Positions 62,707 through 64,000 of a DNA stretch of 64,000 nt are shown here, one piece after another (positions within the stretch are counted from its first letter, which is position 1; the number at the start of each line of letters is the position of its first letter). Below the pieces are notes generated by a model that worked only from the letters and a program-made list of their open reading frames with translations, ran no database searches and was not told the DNA's origin. Made by a program: the position numbers and the translations under genes. The stretch is taken from positions 1,922,001 through 1,986,000 of the forward strand of contig NZ_CP041235.1 in assembly GCF_014905115.1 (NCBI RefSeq), given 5' to 3'. The DNA comes from Sulfurimonas sediminis (GTDB lineage Bacteria > Campylobacterota > Campylobacteria > Campylobacterales > Sulfurimonadaceae).

Positions 62707-64000
62707 ATGAAAAAAATTTCCCAAATAGTATTAGAGAAGTTTTTAGCACTCTTTTTGGCACTCTTTTTAATAGTGAGTGCTATAGTCTACTATTGGGTAT
62801 ATGAATTTTATCTTCACTCTTCAAAAGAGGCACTTATGCAGGCTACCGAGCTTGTCTCTTTTACCATCAACAAAGATACAGACCTTGATACGCTTGCAAA
62901 GAAAGTAAAAAAACAGCTCCATTTGCGCCTAACGATTATAGATGAAGAGGGCAACATTTTGGCAGAGTCCGACAAAGACAAACATACTATGGACAACCAT
63001 AAATACAGAGACGAAATCATACAGGCAAACAGGGAAAAGCACGGCTATATCATACGCCACTCACATACCCTTGACAAAGATCTGCAGTATGTAGCAAAAA
63101 AATACACCATCGACGGCAAGGTCATCTTTGTACGGGTTGCCCGGGAAATCAAAGGTGTCCGCAGTGAAATCATCAACCTTGGCATTAAAATAGCCTTTGT
63201 TCTACTGCTCTTTTTTCTTATAGTGCTCTATATGTCTTATAAAATAAATATACAGATTCAGCATGAAACAAAAAGAATCGTAGACTTTTTAAAATCTTTG
63301 ACAAAAAAGAAAAAGAGCACCTACATAAAATCTGATTTTTCCCAGGAATTTTTTCACATAACAAATCTGTTGACAAAAGTCTCACAGATACTTGTCAAAA
63401 AAGAGAAACAAAAAACAAAATATACGCAAAAACTCCAAAAACTCAATGAACAAAAAGATGACATTATTTCTGCAATATCCCATGAGTTTAAAAACCCTAT
63501 CGCGGTTGTAAACGGCTACTCGCAGACACTTCTTGATGATGAAAACATCAACCCGAGCATACGAAAGAAATTTCTTACAAAAATATATACAAACGGTACA
63601 AAACTCAGTGAACTTATAGATACACTCAGACTCTCGATGAAACTCGATGGCGGGCACCAGGCTTTAAATACACGCAAAGTAAATTTATATAATCTGGTAC
63701 AAGAAGCAGCACAAAACCTCCGACTCCATTATAAAAACAAAAAAATTATTATCAACGGAGACAAAGCCCTGACAATAGACATTGACCCGACACTTTTTGG
63801 CATTGTCATTACAAACCTGATAGAAAATGCTTTTAAATACTCCGAAGATGAAGTCATAGTCAATATCAGTCAAAATTCACTCGAAGTTATTGATACAGGC
63901 ATAGGTATTTCTGAAAAAGATTTGCAAAACATTACAAACAAATTTTACAGAGTCCATTCGAACCGATGGAACAACTCTTTGGGTCTGGGACTCTTTCTTG
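62707..64000 (+). CDS. phoR: PhoR-like sensor histidine kinase (3' end outside window)
   Basis: An open frame from ATG 62707, directly after the phoU stop, runs off the window with 431 codons visible. Two membrane helices (about 11-30 and 160-178) flank an extracytoplasmic sensor domain. Residues 259 onward are the dimerisation box ISHEFKNPIAVVNGY (His259 phosphorylated), then NLIENAFKYS (N box), DTGIGISEKDL (G1) and SLGLGLFL (G2). It probably phosphorylates a PhoB-type regulator encoded beyond the window and thus controls the two Pho-type promoters at 57.9-58.0 kb. The gene symbol is by context; Campylobacter relatives are called PhosS. Confidence 0.88.
   Translation, partial: MKKISQIVLEKFLALFLALFLIVSAIVYYWVYEFYLHSSKEALMQATELVSFTINKDTDLDTLAKKVKKQLHLRLTIIDEEGNILAESDKDKHTMDNHKYRDEIIQANREKHGYIIRHSHTLDKDLQYVAKKYTIDGKVIFVRVAREIKGVRSEIINLGIKIAFVLLLFFLIVLYMSYKINIQIQHETKRIVDFLKSLTKKKKSTYIKSDFSQEFFHITNLLTKVSQILVKKEKQKTKYTQKLQKLNEQKDDIISAISHEFKNPIAVVNGYSQTLLDDENINPSIRKKFLTKIYTNGTKLSELIDTLRLSMKLDGGHQALNTRKVNLYNLVQEAAQNLRLHYKNKKIIINGDKALTIDIDPTLFGIVITNLIENAFKYSEDEVIVNISQNSLEVIDTGIGISEKDLQNITNKFYRVHSNRWNNSLGLGLFL

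Noticed and set aside
1-64000. CRISPR arrays, rRNA, tRNA
   Set aside because: No regularly spaced repeats, no tRNA-like cloverleaf with T-loop GTTCRA, and no rRNA sequence was seen. The cloverleaf-like pstS leader element lacks tRNA features.
1-64000. Phage, plasmid or defence island
   Set aside because: No integrase, terminase, restriction system or toxin-antitoxin pair was recognised; the gene content is chromosomal, with only the palindromic repeats as mobile-type DNA.

Overview
The window is an AT-rich chromosomal segment from a Campylobacterota (epsilonproteobacterial) bacterium, most like Sulfurimonas or a close relative. The pointers are a complex I operon with the short epsilon-type NuoE and a flavoprotein in place of NuoF, a CheZ of the remote epsilon type, a PflA-like flagellar TPR protein, DUF3972 and paired DUF2393 proteins, and a Tad pilus locus with little similarity to proteobacterial models. 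The assignment is an inference from gene content; no rRNA or tRNA is present to test it.

Layout. 1-5.5 kb: a leftward, tightly packed operon (cheZ, U32 protein, purE, DUF3972, DUF89, an exported protein cut by the window edge), then a PHP phosphatase convergent with a truncated haemoglobin. 5.6-10.1 kb: a rightward block with trxA, a thioredoxin-fold membrane protein lacking CxxC, trxB, a hemerythrin-like protein, DUF2249, a polytopic haem-copper-oxidase-like protein and dapB. 10.1-30.1 kb: leftward pflA and the 15-gene nuo operon, which carries two consecutive nuoG genes and a GltD-like flavoprotein as the electron-input subunit. 30.2-36.4 kb: an AAA+ ATPase, a FadL-type porin, nfo, a lipoprotein, a small Cys protein and a Y-family polymerase. 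36.5-47.0 kb: a Tad (Flp) pilus locus with a large unknown exported protein and prepilins without Glu5; flp has its own promoter. 47.1-56.4 kb: housekeeping genes (purF, a YhcC-like radical SAM protein, hisIE, an SPFH protein, ilvE), a DUF234 nuclease-like protein, a C-terminal J-domain protein and a frameshifted fatty-acid desaturase. 56.5-64 kb: a phosphate-starvation regulon in which a phosphate-type porin is divergent from pstS-pstC-pstA-pstB-phoU and a PhoR-like kinase cut by the window edge.

The most interesting non-coding structures are: (i) a 270-bp nested palindrome at 58053-58322 that begins at about the predicted pstS transcription start and would fold the whole pstS leader into a branched, tightly paired RNA; (ii) mirror-image Pho-box-like operators, each exactly 9 bp from a TATACT box; (iii) the decamer TTACATGTAA, found 12 times in the window, far above chance; (iv) a dispersed 133-134-bp MITE/REP-like element with two full copies. 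Function in these regions is inferred from sequence alone.
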